The notes: generated by a model from the sequence alone, not told the origin. 64,000 bases of DNA from Mesocentrotus franciscanus (GCA_037976565.1 CP137682.1:20632800-20696799), one strand, 5' to 3'; shown: positions 11,340 through 24,505, counted from the stretch's first letter. Made by a program: numbers and translations.

Positions 11340-13407
11340 TTTGAGTGAGAACGGGGTCATAGACATCATATAGTACATCTAGATATCTATATCTAGAGAG
11401 CCTTTGAGAGTTTCATGAAAAAATGGAATAAACAGGTTGCATGAAACCTTTCAAGTGTTACTGAATTTCTTGGACGAATTCCACATTTATTACGAGGATA
11501 CCAAAGAACGTGTATACATGTATATATACTTATTTTCTTCTGTGTTTTATTCTGTTACTGTTGTGAGTTTATATTCATGATCGTTCATTTGGTTGTTACC
11601 AAACAGGGCCTCAATGAAGACCACCACAATTGGTGAAAATGTGCTACCCTCTCAGAAATAAATTAATACATAAAATAAATGCACTATAATCCTTTCTCCA
11701 TGTACACTGCCAGGTTTGAAATAAAGATAGTATAACAAAGAAGATTTTTTTTTTACACAAAGTATCATTAAATTTGTAGGTTCCATTATTTCAACGTGCA
11801 TCTTGATATACATGCAAATTAATGTTCTATGATATTAAAATCACAGTTTATGAACCTGTTTTGAATATTAGTGATGGATCCAAGCTCTCATCGTCCAATC
11901 AGTTTGTAGAGGGCGAGGTTTCGCGCTTACTCGACTGAAAGGTTATTCAGAACAAAACAATAAATTGAATTTAATACGATACTAGCCTTCTACAATTTAA
12001 TATTACCATAATGGTCACCATCGTGAAAATGTAGAATAATCAAACGAGTGTAATTTATATAAACTATTCCAAACATCTCCTCCAAATTTATATTTAAAAA
12101 CCACTGTCAAGCAGAATGATTTAAATATAATGTGAGGTCATAATCAGCGATCTATGCATACGGTCCATGCTAATTTCAAAAGTGTGTTGCCCATCATAAG
12201 GAAAGAGCTGAATGGACTGCAAAAGCTTAATTCATGTCCTAAAATTTCTCATCATTGCTCATCATGCCCGACCATGATCTATTATCCCCCGAAGAATAAC
12301 TGATCAGGTAGATTTATTATGACTCACGATCTACGCACACAATCTGCCCGGGGCTTTCATAAATTGCTCTTGTATCGGGCAGCGAAAGCAGTACGACAGA
12401 TACCACAATTTCCAAATAGATGAGCATCCATTCAGTTGATCAACTGTAACAGTCTGTTAGTTTTAATTCTACACACGGGCCGCCGTTTAGAGAAGGCTCT
12501 TTTTTTTTAAATTGGCATAATCGGTACAATTTCCTGTCAAAGAAAAGAGAAACAATTATGGATACAAGCGAAGATGAGTCGAGGTCAAAAAATGAGGCTG
12601 CCCCATTAAGTGCACTGTAATGATACTGTGAAAAGTGTTTGTCCTTTTTTGTTGTTGGGGGCTGGTTCTTTTGTAACTGTGTGCATTTTCTTTTCAAATA
12701 TTACTGCTACAGTTTGTAAGCTGCAAAGGAACAAGATGTAGGCCTAGTTGTTATATCAAACTCTCGTGAACCTAAAGAATGTTTGCCTACTGTACATGTT
12801 TGTCGTCTGTTTTAATTGAGACGTAAAAGCAGAAACTCATGTACTTGAACACAGAGATTAGGCCCAAGTGGGTCCAAACAGATCATGTAATTAGAATGTA
12901 CTGCAAATTCAAGTTTTTAAATAAAGGTTACTCATACTGGACATGTTATTTTGCACAAAATGGCAGACATGTTACTGGTACGGTAGTTTTCTGGTGATGA
13001 CAACAAATTAAGTTTCTGCCAGAATCCAACAAAATTGTCTATGAATGTTCCAATCTAAAAAAGCCTAGTAAACAAACAGCAAATTACACTTTAGGGCAAT
13101 GCCGTATACAACTTTTAAATATCAGCCTTCACATTTGTTATTCTTCTATCCACGGCGGCGGCGCAGCCTTTTCAGCAAGGTATTTATGCAAAAGAAGCTG
13201 GATGAATACGACACAAAGGATAGAGCACAAGATAAAAACCTTCGTTCTCAGCATGTGATCATAAAACCTCGTTCATACATTACATTGCAAAACAACCTGA
13301 GAAAAACATGTTGTGGAAATACAAGCTGAGATAGGAATAGTGTCCTCCATATTTCTGTATCTTCTAACTTAGATATAAGTGAGATTTGCTATGATTATTT
13401 ACATATT

Positions 13408-13482
13408 GTCTGCTTTGGAGCCAGAAGGGCATTAACTCATATACATAACACAGAGTTAACGCCCTTCTGGCTCTCAGCAGAC
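13408..13482 (+). mobile_element. Palindromic hairpin element, intact copy
   Basis: A near-complete copy. GTCTGCTTTGGAGCCAGAAG with GGCATTAACTC faces GAGTTAACGCCCTTCTGGCT then CTCAGCAGAC across a loop of about 15 nt. The whole 75 bp folds on itself. The asymmetric loop (ATACATAACACA) defines the orientation I call A. Confidence 0.85.
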
Positions 13483-13575
13483 AATAAATATGAAGTGGTT
13501 TTTAATTTGTGACATCAGCTCTTTTTAGAGCCTCTGATGCAAACAGGTACTGTTGTTCACCCTACTTGCCATTTA

Positions 13576-14026
13576 GGGTGCGTTTATGCTCATTTTTTAA
13601 GGCAGAATGAGCGATTTGAAACGCTCATCGTAAACGCTCATCGTAAACGCTCATCGTAGGTGTACTGTTTATGCTCCCCTTCTCCGGCTCCTCCAGGCAA
13701 ATTCGGGCTCTGCAGCTGGATTCGCAAACCTGCACTGCGCATGCTACGTTGACCCCGGGAAGGTCATTTAAACGCGTTTACAAATGATTGTGCGTTTACA
13801 AATGATTGTGCGTTTACAAATGATTGTGCGTTTATACTTCCCCAGAAACCGTCTTTTTGGAGAATCGCCGATCGTAAACGCACTTTTTTGAGAGTTTACG
13901 ATCGGCGATTACGATCGCCGTTTATCGGTGATTCTACGAAAATGAGAAAGGACGCAACCATGTTTTGAACTAACCACGTAACAAAAGCCTCATTCTGGCC
14001 AGAAAAAGTTGAGCATAAACGCACCC
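13576..14026. mobile_element. PIF/Harbinger-like MITE with TTA target-site duplication
   Basis: A 451-bp element with ends GGGTGCGTTTATGCTCA and TGAGCATAAACGCACCC, flanked on both sides by TTA (13573-13575 and 14027-14029). The terminal repeats extend about 38 bp (GGC.AGAATGAG / CTCATTCTGGCC). A 3-bp TWA duplication is the hallmark of Harbinger transposition. Inside are three copies of AAACGCTCATCGT (13619-13657), three copies of GCGTTTACAAATGATTGT (13774-13831) and palindromic CGATCGTAAACGC motifs. There is no transposase frame. Confidence 0.85.
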
Positions 14027-14826
14027 TTATTCATATGCACATAGGTTTGTATTCCAGAAGCTTTTACATTGTATGTGAACTCGGCATAAGAATAGCAGAG
14101 CGAAAACAGGGAAGTTATTGACAATTAATAGTGCCATTCTGGGTAGCTAAATAGACTTTGTATTCTGATAAAACAACATTATCATAGTATAGATTCCCAG
14201 TATGATATTAATTACAGGAATCATGTTTAGATGCACTGCTTATGGAGCTATATGAATTTTTAAAGCCTCGAACAGAAAAATGGAATCAGTATTTCAATTT
14301 CTTGATAGAGAAAATTGGGTTTTATGAAGTAATTAAGTAAACCCACATAGATTCCTTTGTTTTACATCTAGAATATAGTTTGTAATATATTTTACCTTTT
14401 CCTTCCTTATCCATGTCTTGTTTTAAAATAATATTTTTGAAGCATATATACACAATCCTCATGATTCCTGAAAATATTGCCTTTATTTTACTACATTAAA
14501 TTAGAAACACTGCTTATAAATATATTCATGTGTACTTGTTTGAAATAACAAGGAAATAAATATCATTAGACTTAAATCTGAAATCTGATCACCCACAATT
14601 CAGATTAAAAATAGTCCTTATAATTCAGATAAGACGTGGCAAAAATGCTGCATTTTTTGTTTTTGTTTTTGGATGACGTAAAGTGTAATATGATTTGCAG
14701 TTCTATATCTTATCACACTTAGCTCGGTAAATTCATGCAGAACCTTTGTTATGTGCAGTTCCTATTTAATGACACATAAAAACAAACCACAGCAGTTGTT
14801 TATATATTCTTTTCTTTTGGTGGCGA

Positions 14827-15023
14827 TTTAAAGCCCCACTGCACTACTTGTAGCTACTTGCTCCCTCTATATAGAAAACAATGCCTAAGCGTTGCCCGTT
14901 GGTCCCCCATGATCCTCTTTTTCTTATGTTAATTGAGAGCTGAGTTGATGAGATAACCACCTGTCAGTGACCATGCTGGGAGGTCTAATCCCTCCTGGCC
15001 AAACTAGTGCGGACGGGCTTTAA
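14827..15023 (+). mobile_element. 197-bp MITE, copy 1
   Basis: Starts TTTAAAGCCCCACTGCACTA and ends ACTAGTGCGGACGGGCTTTAA, an imperfect terminal inverted repeat. The middle (TATAGAAAACAATGCCTAAG, GTTGGTCCCCCATGATCC, GATGAGATAACCACCTGTCA) is almost identical to the copies at 23008 and 63234. No coding frame. Confidence 0.85.
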
Positions 15024-15084
15024 TTGAATGCATCATATCTAAATGAGCCTTTACAGTTTTGAGACATTCTGCACTTCATTGTTT

Positions 15085-15152
15085 TTGTGAGAATCACAGG
15101 GCTTTAATGCCCTTCTGTGCCCTTCTGTGCCCTTCTTTTTCTCAGCAGACAA
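15085..15152 (+). mobile_element. Hairpin element, right arm only, with internal triplication
   Basis: The right arm TTAATGCCCTTCT is followed by two extra copies of GTGCCCTTCT, then CTCAGCAGACAATAAA as in the copy at 13408. Left arm is not recognisable. Confidence 0.6.
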
Positions 15153-16262
15153 TAAATATATGACATCATTTGAGAAAGCAACAAAATTAACACTTCTCTA
15201 CAAATATCACTCTAAGGAAGATATCCAACAGACTTTCCAAAAGTTTTTACTTTAAATTCTTAGGTTCTACAAATTTCTCATTCTAGAACTAGAGCTTGAA
15301 GGGCATTTTATTCATATCCTTCAAGCCCTTTTTAATTCAGCCGATCTCGACAGAAACTCCTAAAGTCTAGACTGCAATTAGCACAAACAAAGCAGGACAA
15401 ATTCGCTTTGTGATGTTATGATGATATCACTGTCTTTTAAAATTCAAAGTGACAGTGTTTTTGTAATGCTAAAATGTCATTACTCTCTCTTTTCCAAAAG
15501 TGACAGTTTAATTATTTTTTGGTGTGTGTTACAAATGAGACCACTATTCTTAATTTACTCAAAACAATATAATTTTGTGACATCCAAATGACATCACTCT
15601 CTCTCTCTCTCTCTGCCTTTTTCTTCCTTCAATACAAGTGTTATTTGTGAGAGAAAAAATTGACGAAAGTGACAGTTGATGTAGGAAATAGTAACATCTT
15701 GTGTTGGCACTCTTGCTCTTTAGAAAGCAGAAACATAAAGAGGTTTTTTTATTTTTAAAAATTTCAGAGTTACATTCCAAAATGCACAGATACTAGACTC
15801 CAGATATATCTTTCAATAAGTATTTTAATCACATTGTAAACTAGCAAAAGGAAATTAAGCAGGTCAGGTGACTGGTTTGTTTGATACCAAAGCATTATGT
15901 CTTTTTGATGTGGGGTAAATGTCAGAGAGACGTAGATTAATTTGTTGAAATTTCAAAAGGAATTTTTTAGAGCTCTCCCGGATCTATAATCTTAATCTAC
16001 CATTACTGTCAAAATGACTGATGGCTATATTTCAAAGCAGCGAGATAAAGGAGTTTTACTGCATGAAATATCAAATAATTTTATTTTAGACAATAACTGC
16101 TCTATTAAACCCTGGTGTAATCTTTGAAATTGTGTACAAAGGCTGATATTGCATTTACCATTACCAGAACACTAACGACTCTCTCAAGGACATTTCCGTA
16201 CTGTTAGATATCTGCTTGTTTTTTTATTAATTTTTTATTTTTATTTTATTTTTTAATGTTGT

Positions 16263-16264
<2 letters not shown>

Positions 16265-16296
<32 letters not shown>
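16265..16296. repeat. (TA)n microsatellite
   Basis: About 16 uninterrupted TA dinucleotides. Confidence 0.95.
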
Positions 16297-16300
<4 letters not shown>

Positions 16301-17496
16301 TCCTCATGGACCCTTCCTGAAGAGAACCTACATCAGATGTTAAGTGGTCCTGTGGTATGCTTTCTGTGGTATGCTTTCTGGGCTACCTGTACAACGACTC
16401 AGGGTTCAATCCCAAGCTATGTCTTCTGGATTGTATAAGTATACCAGTAAATGGGTCTCTGAGGCCCAGTCTTAACAAGCCGCAATCGATTCTGATCACT
16501 CAATTTTGTTTTTACATCAATCACAAAATTGAAATCCTCTCTATCTTTATACAAAATACAACACTTTGATATCAATGTCAAGATAAGTTGGGCTGAGATG
16601 TGGTTTAACTCTGTACAAAGATGGGTCTTATATAGTATAAAACAGAAATCTTTCACATGCATAAAATGTTTACGATGAATTTTGCAAGTGGTTCAGAGTC
16701 ATGAAGCTTTATGCCGAGAAATAACAGTATCTGATTTGACATAGCATTACATATTTGCAATTCCCCAAAGTTCTTGATGTGAAAATGGCTGTCAAGAACA
16801 ATTTGTGAACATTTCATGTCGCGAAAGTTTTTGGTTTTGATTGAAGTGATCACCTGGTAGATACACTTCTTATTTACACACAATTTACACTCACATACTT
16901 ACAAGACGAATGACCTACTTACCATCTAAAGTACCATGGGAAGGAATGAATTTGGTCCTTACCTAACCAGTCTAGCGCATAGACCTAGAACAGATTCCTT
17001 GAGAAACTAGTAGATAACAAATTAGGATTTAACCTACCGCTCAACAGGTGAATGCTGTATGCACCGTGGACCACACTGACTACATGTACATGCGTTAATC
17101 CTTGTTTGACTCAATCGAGAGACTAAGTAGGTTTCTTTCATTTCAATGTATGCTTACAGGGACAATATGGATTTTTCCTCTTTCTTCCTTTTTTCTTGCT
17201 CAGTCAAAGCACAAACACACAAGAATAACTTATGATCAATGCCGCACAGTTTGGAAATGTGCGTAGTCTGCCATGCAGACTCTTGTTTCACTGGACTGTG
17301 CTTGTTCTCTCATTGTGCGTGCCCCCATCTTCCAAGTATCAGTTCTTATGATGCATTTCAGAAGTGAAGTTACCATTCAATATATCTTCAGCTTCAAGCC
17401 AAAAACCATGGATGTTGCATTATTTTCTTTTCACTGAGGTAATAATGAGCCTTTAATCAACATACGTACACACTGACTAGAATGTTAGGAGTAAAT

Positions 17497-18010
17497 CAGC
17501 GTGTCCACACACAAAACAATTTATCCCGAAACTCTATAACGATACGTCGTATAAAGAATCATCGTATAAATTCTAGGGTGTCCACACACAAGAAACGTCG
17601 TATAAAGAATCATCGTATAAATTCCAGGGTGTCCACACACACAAGAAAGTAATCCCAAAACTCTACAGCGAAATGTCGTGTAGGTGCGCAGTTTGCTACT
17701 GCGGTCATGAAATGGAAGCGGAATTGAGAGGTCAGGTCTCCTTTCGCGCGCGATCCGACGTTAAGCCACGCCCAGTTAGACTATAGTTCCGTCCACACAC
17801 AAAATTTCTGTGATTAAGCATGATTAGGCGTGATTAGTTATTGAGTTCTAGTTCGAAACGATGCCCAAACCTGCGTTTCGTTATACGACGTTTTGTTATA
17901 CGACGTATCGTTAGTAAGCCTCCACATACACAATTTCATCATATAACTATCGCGAAACGGTATAACTAATCACGCCTAATCACGGAAAATGTTGTGTGTG
18001 GACAGGGGGT
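17497..18010 (+). mobile_element. 510-bp GTGTCCACACAC element, copy A
   Basis: Starts CAGCGTGTCCACACACAAAA and ends TTGTGTGTGGACAGGGGGT, an inverted end repeat of about 15 bp. The same GTCCACACACAA word recurs inside several times, as do ACGATACGTCGTATAA-type and AATCACGCCTAATCACG palindromic words. A GC-rich core (GGTCAGGTCTCCTTTCGCGC) is shared with copy B on the opposite strand. No transposase frame; non-autonomous DNA element of unassigned superfamily. Confidence 0.85.
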
Positions 18011-19877
18011 ATAACACCCTTGTCCATTACATCTCAATCCTATTTGATTCAAAGTACTCTATAACATGAACAAGCATTTTTTTGTGTGTACAAGGAGGAA
18101 GATAAATCCTACCTTGGAGACAACATTAAACATCAAACATTATAAAACTACCTACAATTTTTGCCAGAAACATATGTCATGAAGTGTTCATTTTATTGGT
18201 GACATAGATGCCACAAACCATCGAAGTTACATCACAATGCACAACAGCCATCTTATCGTAAACACACAGGGTTGCTCTGAACAGCAACCATATGTTAGAA
18301 GTTACCACCCTTTTATATCATAAACAATTAAAATCGCTACATCTCATCCCATCAAGAAGTAAGATAACAATATCTCAATCTTAAATGTCTAGGCCTACCT
18401 TGGTTTCTTTAATTCCTCACATAAAGGGTCAAATTGTCTTTGCTAGTTCACCAATCCCGACTTTGTTACAGGTACTGTCCGCTTGTCCCTGCGCAACTGC
18501 AAGCTCCTGGATTTATCAACTCTTCTCCAAATGTAATCCTTGTACACCCTCTCAGACTGGGCAAAGTGCAATATCCGATAAATTTACCAAATATGCTCTG
18601 ATGAAGGTTTATGATCATGAGCCATATGTTGGTATAATTAATCATCTCGGTTCTAGAACTACCCTTTTTCAAGACAGGATGCAAAAAAAAATTCCTGCGT
18701 CACTCAAATCATCAGATCTTCTTGAGAACTGAAAATAGCTTCATGGAAGACAGACAGCGAAGTATCCTTAACATGGTTCAAATCATAAGCTTCTGGAGAA
18801 GATAGCAGGATAATTTTACAAACCAATCACAAATCAGGAAATTTCAATGCTCATGTCCACTTTTCATTTTCATGTGTACTGTGCTCAGCTAAAGGGTTGT
18901 TTGAACATACATTTTTTGCTGAAAGTGATTTAAATACCTCAAAAATCAACTTTAAATGTTCCTGGGAAGGTACCATTTCTAATAGACTATTATTTCTTTA
19001 AAACTCATTAATTAGTTTCCACTTCATACTCCTGAATTGTTAGATTTCCCAACCTTAATTTTCGACATGTTTTCCCACCTAGCTATGATGATCTTGGTCA
19101 CATGACAGATGTCACCTGACACTTAGCTCATCATCATTCATGTGACATGAAGCATCAAATGTTCATTTCTCAATTTGCAATCCTCCAACAATGAAAACAA
19201 CACCTTATTCCTCTCTAAAATCCATAACAATTAATACTGTAAAGTTTAACCATTACAAATATTTTACGATATAAAAATTGTTTAAAAATAAAACAATCCG
19301 CATACCACAAGCAAGAATAATGTACATCCGAACAGAAATGCGGCCCCTAATTTGTGCCTGTCCCCACCCCCGGCAGCTATTTTCGACAACGAAATAATAA
19401 AATGTATACTTGCCCTTTTCAATCCCTGCTGTCAGAGAATTTTGGAGGAATAAAAAAGAAAATGCAAAACCCCTACCGGTATTTCTTTCAGAGAATTGAC
19501 TTCTTACAACATTTTCAGACAAGATTTCATATTCTGCCCCGAACCTAAAAATGCTTAGAAATAAGACAACTAACAAGAATGAATCTGTATTCCTGCCCTC
19601 ACACACAGGGGGCGGTCTAACGCTTTTATCGTCACATCATTGGACCTGGTCCAATAGTTTGGTCTGTTTGTTTGGTCCTATCAGGGAAATCCCTACTCCC
19701 TGGTCCTATTGTACTCCTTTCTGAACGAGCTTCACCACCAAAATGTGGATGATTGTCGATGCATTCAAAGGAATTCAAATGTTGATATTGCCATAACATA
19801 CCATGTCTGCATGAAGACACATTGGAAATCTATATTTAAATCATATGAACTGTACCAAGAAGGAAGTTGGGTTGCTA

Positions 19878-19962
19878 AATTAACCCATTGACTTCTGAAT
19901 GCTCTCATTCCCATAGGCTTTCATACAGGAGCCAATCGGTTCCAGGAGGCAACGGGTTAATA
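19878..19962 (+). repeat. Short repeat CCCATTGACTYCTGAATK, copy 1
   Basis: TTAACCCATTGACTTCTGAA, ATTCCCATAGGCTTTCATAC and CAACGGGTTAA enclose a weakly palindromic 85 bp. A diverged copy sits at 55778-55852. Both lie directly next to a hairpin element. Confidence 0.65.
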
Positions 19963-19966
19963 TTCT

Positions 19967-20050
19967 TCTGTTCAGATCAAGAAGGGCGTTAACACTGTAT
20001 CTGTATTGAAGTATACGAGTCAATGCCCTTCTGGCTCCAGTCCAAACAGA
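19967..20050 (-). mobile_element. Palindromic hairpin element
   Basis: Arms AAGAAGGGCGTTAACAC and GAGTCAATGCCCTTCTGGCT, ending CCAAACAGA. The loop reads TGTATTGAAGTATACG, the reverse orientation (B). The left arm has lost part of the outer end. Confidence 0.75.
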
Positions 20051-20249
20051 GAAATTCTAACAAATTATGTACCATCTCTGTGACTTCAGTATCAATAGTA
20101 ATAGCGTAGGAAGGGTTAAGTCAGAAAATCCTGCACCTTTCAAAAGAAAATGGCAGCATTTTTATGCTCTTCATGATTATCAGCCTCAAATACAATTTCA
20201 AATGCTTTTGCTGCACAAGAGTTAAAGATTGCATTTGTTTTATGAAGTA

Positions 20250-20250
<1 letters not shown>

Positions 20251-20293
<43 letters not shown>
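20251..20293. repeat. (TA)n microsatellite
   Basis: About 21 TA dinucleotides. Confidence 0.95.
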
Positions 20294-20299
<6 letters not shown>

Positions 20300-21649
20300 T
20301 TCTTTTAAAATCCCACCGCTGCCACCATGATGAGTTTGAGGGTCTTAGTAATGGTAGATTACTCAGTATAACAGAGAGTGCATGGGCAGACTAGTTTATT
20401 ATGGTAGACATTTTATTTATTCAACTACGACGATGGTTACCGGATATTCGGATATCGCGTATCGTAACAGTATATATGTACATGTAGTTACATAGAATGT
20501 CACACAATTTTCTTGTGAGTGATATTCTATAGCTTTCCCAGCAACAATTAACATACCACGAAGAAACATTTCACGTCCTGTTTTATACCTTTTCATTCTG
20601 TATTGACTGAACATATATCTTACTGTATGGCAATTCGAAAGCAATTACCGGTAGTAAAAGGAACAAAAAAGGAAAAGCTATTGCTATATGATGTACTGAC
20701 AACAATCAAAGTGAATTTCCCCCATCATGGATATTCACAGGCGCATGTATGCACAGCCACAGGTATGAGTGCCCGTTGTAAAAGGTGTCGACTGCACGCA
20801 TCATGAATAGCTTCTGTTGGAACCAATACTGGCGCCGAACATATTTCATGTACAAAGACAAAGTCCAAAACTCCAGACAGATCAAACAAACATAATAATT
20901 GTCTAATAAACATACAAGTTCATGCTCTACATACAGGGCACAAGCTCTTGAAGGCATGTTCACACATAATCCAAGTCTTCCAGAAAGAAAATCTACCAAA
21001 AATAATCTTCCCGTAATCAATCTTCCAATGAAATCTTTAAAAAAATAAATAAATACTCATTACCTCGACCATCTAAATGTTCTATCAAAATAATTCCCAG
21101 AACCAGTAAATCTTCCTTACAACCAGGTGACTATATTGCCTGACCTTCTAATGAGTACCGGGTAGTTTCATAAAAAAGCATGAAACATTAGAAACAATGA
21201 AAACTCCTGGAAATGTACCGTTATAGTCTTCAAGGTGGAATTTTTTCTTTGCTATCACTTCTATGCTACTAAATTGTGATGATCTATATCTCCTCACATG
21301 AATTCAGATTGATGAGAATATATTCTGCTTTAAATTGAAATAGAACAGTTGATAATTACCTTTTTGAAATACTCCATCTACATTCATGTCAACAAAGCAG
21401 CCTAAATTTCTAAGCATTGATAATGAACATGAAATTTGAATTTGAGGTGTTTTATATAACATCAGATCACTATCAAATCGTTAAATTAGCATCGCACGTC
21501 ATGTGGGACTTGTGGGCTACGTTCATCCCACGTTGTTTGCGTGACTCTGGTCACAATCAGAAGGGTAGATATTCACAGAATAGACCCAATATTTGGGAAC
21601 AATTGGACATATATATCTCAGTCCCGGAAGCGACTTTGGATCTCTTACC

Positions 21650-21724
21650 GTCTGATTAAAACCAGAAGGGTTATAATTCTGTATGGAAGTATATGAGTTA
21701 ATGCCCTTCTGGTTCCAAACAGAT
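21650..21724 (-). mobile_element. Palindromic hairpin element
   Basis: GTCTGATTAAAACCAGAAGG pairs with CCCTTCTGGTTCCAAACAGA. The loop TGTATGGAAGTATATGAG is orientation B. Confidence 0.8.
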
Positions 21725-23007
21725 GTTATGATCCTTTCCTCTCAAACCCACAAGGGGAAGTCAAGTAATTCGCCACATTCCGGTATTAATGTTAAAACAT
21801 ACCAAACCATTGTTGCCGCTTGTTTCTCTTTTTTATGTCTGTCCAAGAGGAAGGATTTGTTCTTTTATTTGGGTAGGAAATAATTAATCAGCTGGCCAAA
21901 ATGGATTTGTCTTCTTTCAAAGAAGAACTCAGCTTTGTCCGGGTACTGCCCAGTAAAAACCAGACACCAAAATTGGTAACATACACCTTTTGAGAATTGT
22001 AGTTTGTAGTTTCGTGACAGAAACTTTCATAAATTGGAAATATTCAGTATGATGTCAGTTACAATTCAAACATTTCACGGGATGAAACTTTTTACGAACA
22101 AATGTGAAATTTATGATTGTTTCATGCTTACAAAAGTTTTTGGGTTATACACATGTATGACTTTTAATCTTGCCACTTGAACATATTTCTCCATCAAATT
22201 TGACTTGGATAATATTCCATTCCATATTCTCTAGCCATTCTGACATGAATTTTCTCAAAATTATAACCACATTAAGCCAGGTAAAGTGTTGTTTGTTGCT
22301 GTTATCATTATGTTACACCTCTATTGGATATTGATGAACCGCAGATGAAATCTACCCAATGAAATAACAAAAATCTTTACATTTGAATAATTTTTGTTTA
22401 CTTGTTCTGAGTTTTACTAGTTCTGAGCTTTTGCAGAGCATACCAAAATATCATTTCATGGTGGAAAATTTGTGTTGTACTTGAAATTATCAAATAACAT
22501 GGACCTAAAATTTGTGTTACATGTAATTGACCTTGTAGTTGTAGGATTTATGCATATAGTATCACATAACATGGACCACTCCCCCCTCCCCCTCCCCTCC
22601 TCACTTTAATAAAAGAAACTATGATGAGGATTCGAGTTTACTAGGCCATGCAAACAAGTATTTCCCTCTTTTTTTCAAAGATTACAAGTATTTCCCTCAT
22701 CTTACAACTAACATGCGCAGCTAGGTATGCATTATAGTGTCAGTTTCTTCTCTGTCTCAAAACTCAGCCCATTAATTCCCTTTCCCTGTAGGCCCTAATC
22801 CCCTGATCACTATTATGTGGTCAAGAGTTAATCCCATTCACGACCAATTATCACCTCAGATCATCCTATAATAAGATTAGTGAGTGAATACAACTGTCAA
22901 CCTCCTTGTCCAAATTACAATGCTGAATAGATGTAGTCTTTTGAGAAATAACCCCCCCCCCTTCTTCTTGAGCTAGGCTTATTTATGCCCTGATTTTTCA
23001 AGCATAT

Positions 23008-23204
23008 TTTAAAGCCCCACTGCACTACTTGTAGCTACTTGCTCCCTCTATATAGAAAACAATGCCTAAGCGGTGCCCGTTGGTCCCCCATGATCCTCTT
23101 TTCTTTATATTAATTGAGAGCTGAGTTGATGAGATAACCACCTGTCAGTGACCATGCTGGGAGGTCTAATCCCTCCTGGCCAAACTAGTGCAGACAGGTT
23201 TTAA
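23008..23204 (+). mobile_element. 197-bp MITE, copy 2
   Basis: Very close to copy 1 over its full length, with TTTAAAGCCCCACTGCACTA at the left and CAAACTAGTGCAGACAGGTT at the right. The high identity to copies 1 and 3 suggests fairly recent activity. Confidence 0.85.
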
Positions 23205-23904
23205 AGAAAAACATTTATAAAGATCCTTTATGTTCTTTTTGTAACAACACTAATAATAAATAATACTGAGTATATCTTCATAGTTCAAGGTGCTGGGAGA
23301 GTACCTTTTTCTTTTGTTGTTTTTGTTGATTTTGATTGTTGTTGTTGTTGTTGTTGTTGATGTGTCATGAGGCACTGTGGCCTATCAGAGAAGAAAATTG
23401 AAGCAGGTGAAATCTCAAGCAAACCAAAAAATAAGTGGCATTATACTTAAAACATCTTTTGAATATGGACAAGAAGAAAAAAGGTTAAGTAAGTCCTGTT
23501 TAAATTTGAAATTTTAAGAATACATGGATGGCTCAGAAGGCTTCAAATAATTATTATTAGATAATGGGGGAAAAGGCCAAATTCATCACTGCTTCCCTTT
23601 GATATTAAGGTAGATGTTATTTCAGTCATGACAGACATGGAAGGTTTTTTACAGCTGCTTTGTTATTCAAAAAATGTAAACGTAAAAGTAGAATACAAAC
23701 ATCTGGGAATCAAAATCCTTAGAGAAATGAGAAGAGTATCAATAAATTAGAGTATTGCAAATCATATTCACATGTAATCTGAATTTTTGTCGCCCTCCAT
23801 GCTCTTAAGACTCTTGAGAGAGAATTTTTTTAATAGAAATGTCCAACAGTCAATGCAATACTTTTTCTAAAGTCTGGACAATAAATGTATCTAATACAAC
23901 AATG

Positions 23905-24135
23905 CCACAAACACTACTGGAAAACCCCATAAGAAACCATTGGTGTTTGATAATTCTGTTTTATTTTTGGAGAGTTGTGCGCATGTGCCACTAGTCGCTG
24001 CTCTGCATGCGTTAAAAAAAACGGACTGATTCACTGGTGTTTTAAGAGCGAGCATTTATACGGCAAAAAACGGTAAAGCTTCTGCTGGTATTTAAAAAAG
24101 AACACAGTCCTGAGGTAGGTTTTCAATTTGGATTT
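23905..24135 (+). repeat. Dispersed repeat, copy 1 (ACTACTGGAA...)
   Basis: Shares ACACTACTGGAA, TTGGTGTTTG, TTTTTGG(T)GAG, GTGCGCATG, GTCGCT.CTCTGC and a GAGGT-TTTTCGAT-like end with the reverse complement of about 49090-49360. The two are clearly homologous but diverged. It could be the remnant of a larger element continuing to about 24500. Confidence 0.6.
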
Positions 24136-24265
24136 TTCGTCATGTTTATGAGTGCAAGTGTTTGTGCTTATATCGCAACTTCCGACGAAACACCAGAATG
24201 TGAGGATAAAAAACGATAGTTTTTGCTAGCAGTGTAAAAATGTAGCTGATGTAAACAAAATCAGA

Positions 24266-24505
24266 ATGCTGTGAAGTATGAATTAGTTTTTGTTGCCCTC
24301 GATTTTATTATTGCCCCAGGATAAAATCGAGAAGGTTCATTCGACGAGAACCCAACTTCAATACAAACATAAATTTGATCAAAAGAGAAAAATTCAAACA
24401 TTAGGAAATAAAACAACAACATATGTGTATACAATCAGGATAAGGTGAAGAATGAATTAGTTTTTGTTACCCTCTACCGGTATTCTTTCATTGCTGGGGG
24501 CAAAA
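24266..24505 (+). repeat. Internal direct repeat (GAATTAGTTTTTGTT.CCCTC)
   Basis: GTGAAGTATGAATTAGTTTT (24271 onward) and GTGAAGAATGAATTAGTTTT (24446 onward) start two diverged 60-bp units that both continue TTGTTRCCCTC...ATT.ATTGC. Likely part of the same unassigned element as the repeat before it. Confidence 0.55.

Noticed and set aside
18385..18732. Plus-strand open frame of 115 codons
   Set aside because: No recognisable domain, no splice or promoter context, and an opposing frame is open over the same stretch. Without expression evidence I treat it as chance.
19253..19606. Minus-strand open frame of 117 codons
   Set aside because: Low-complexity Phe/Leu composition, no splice logic, no family resemblance.
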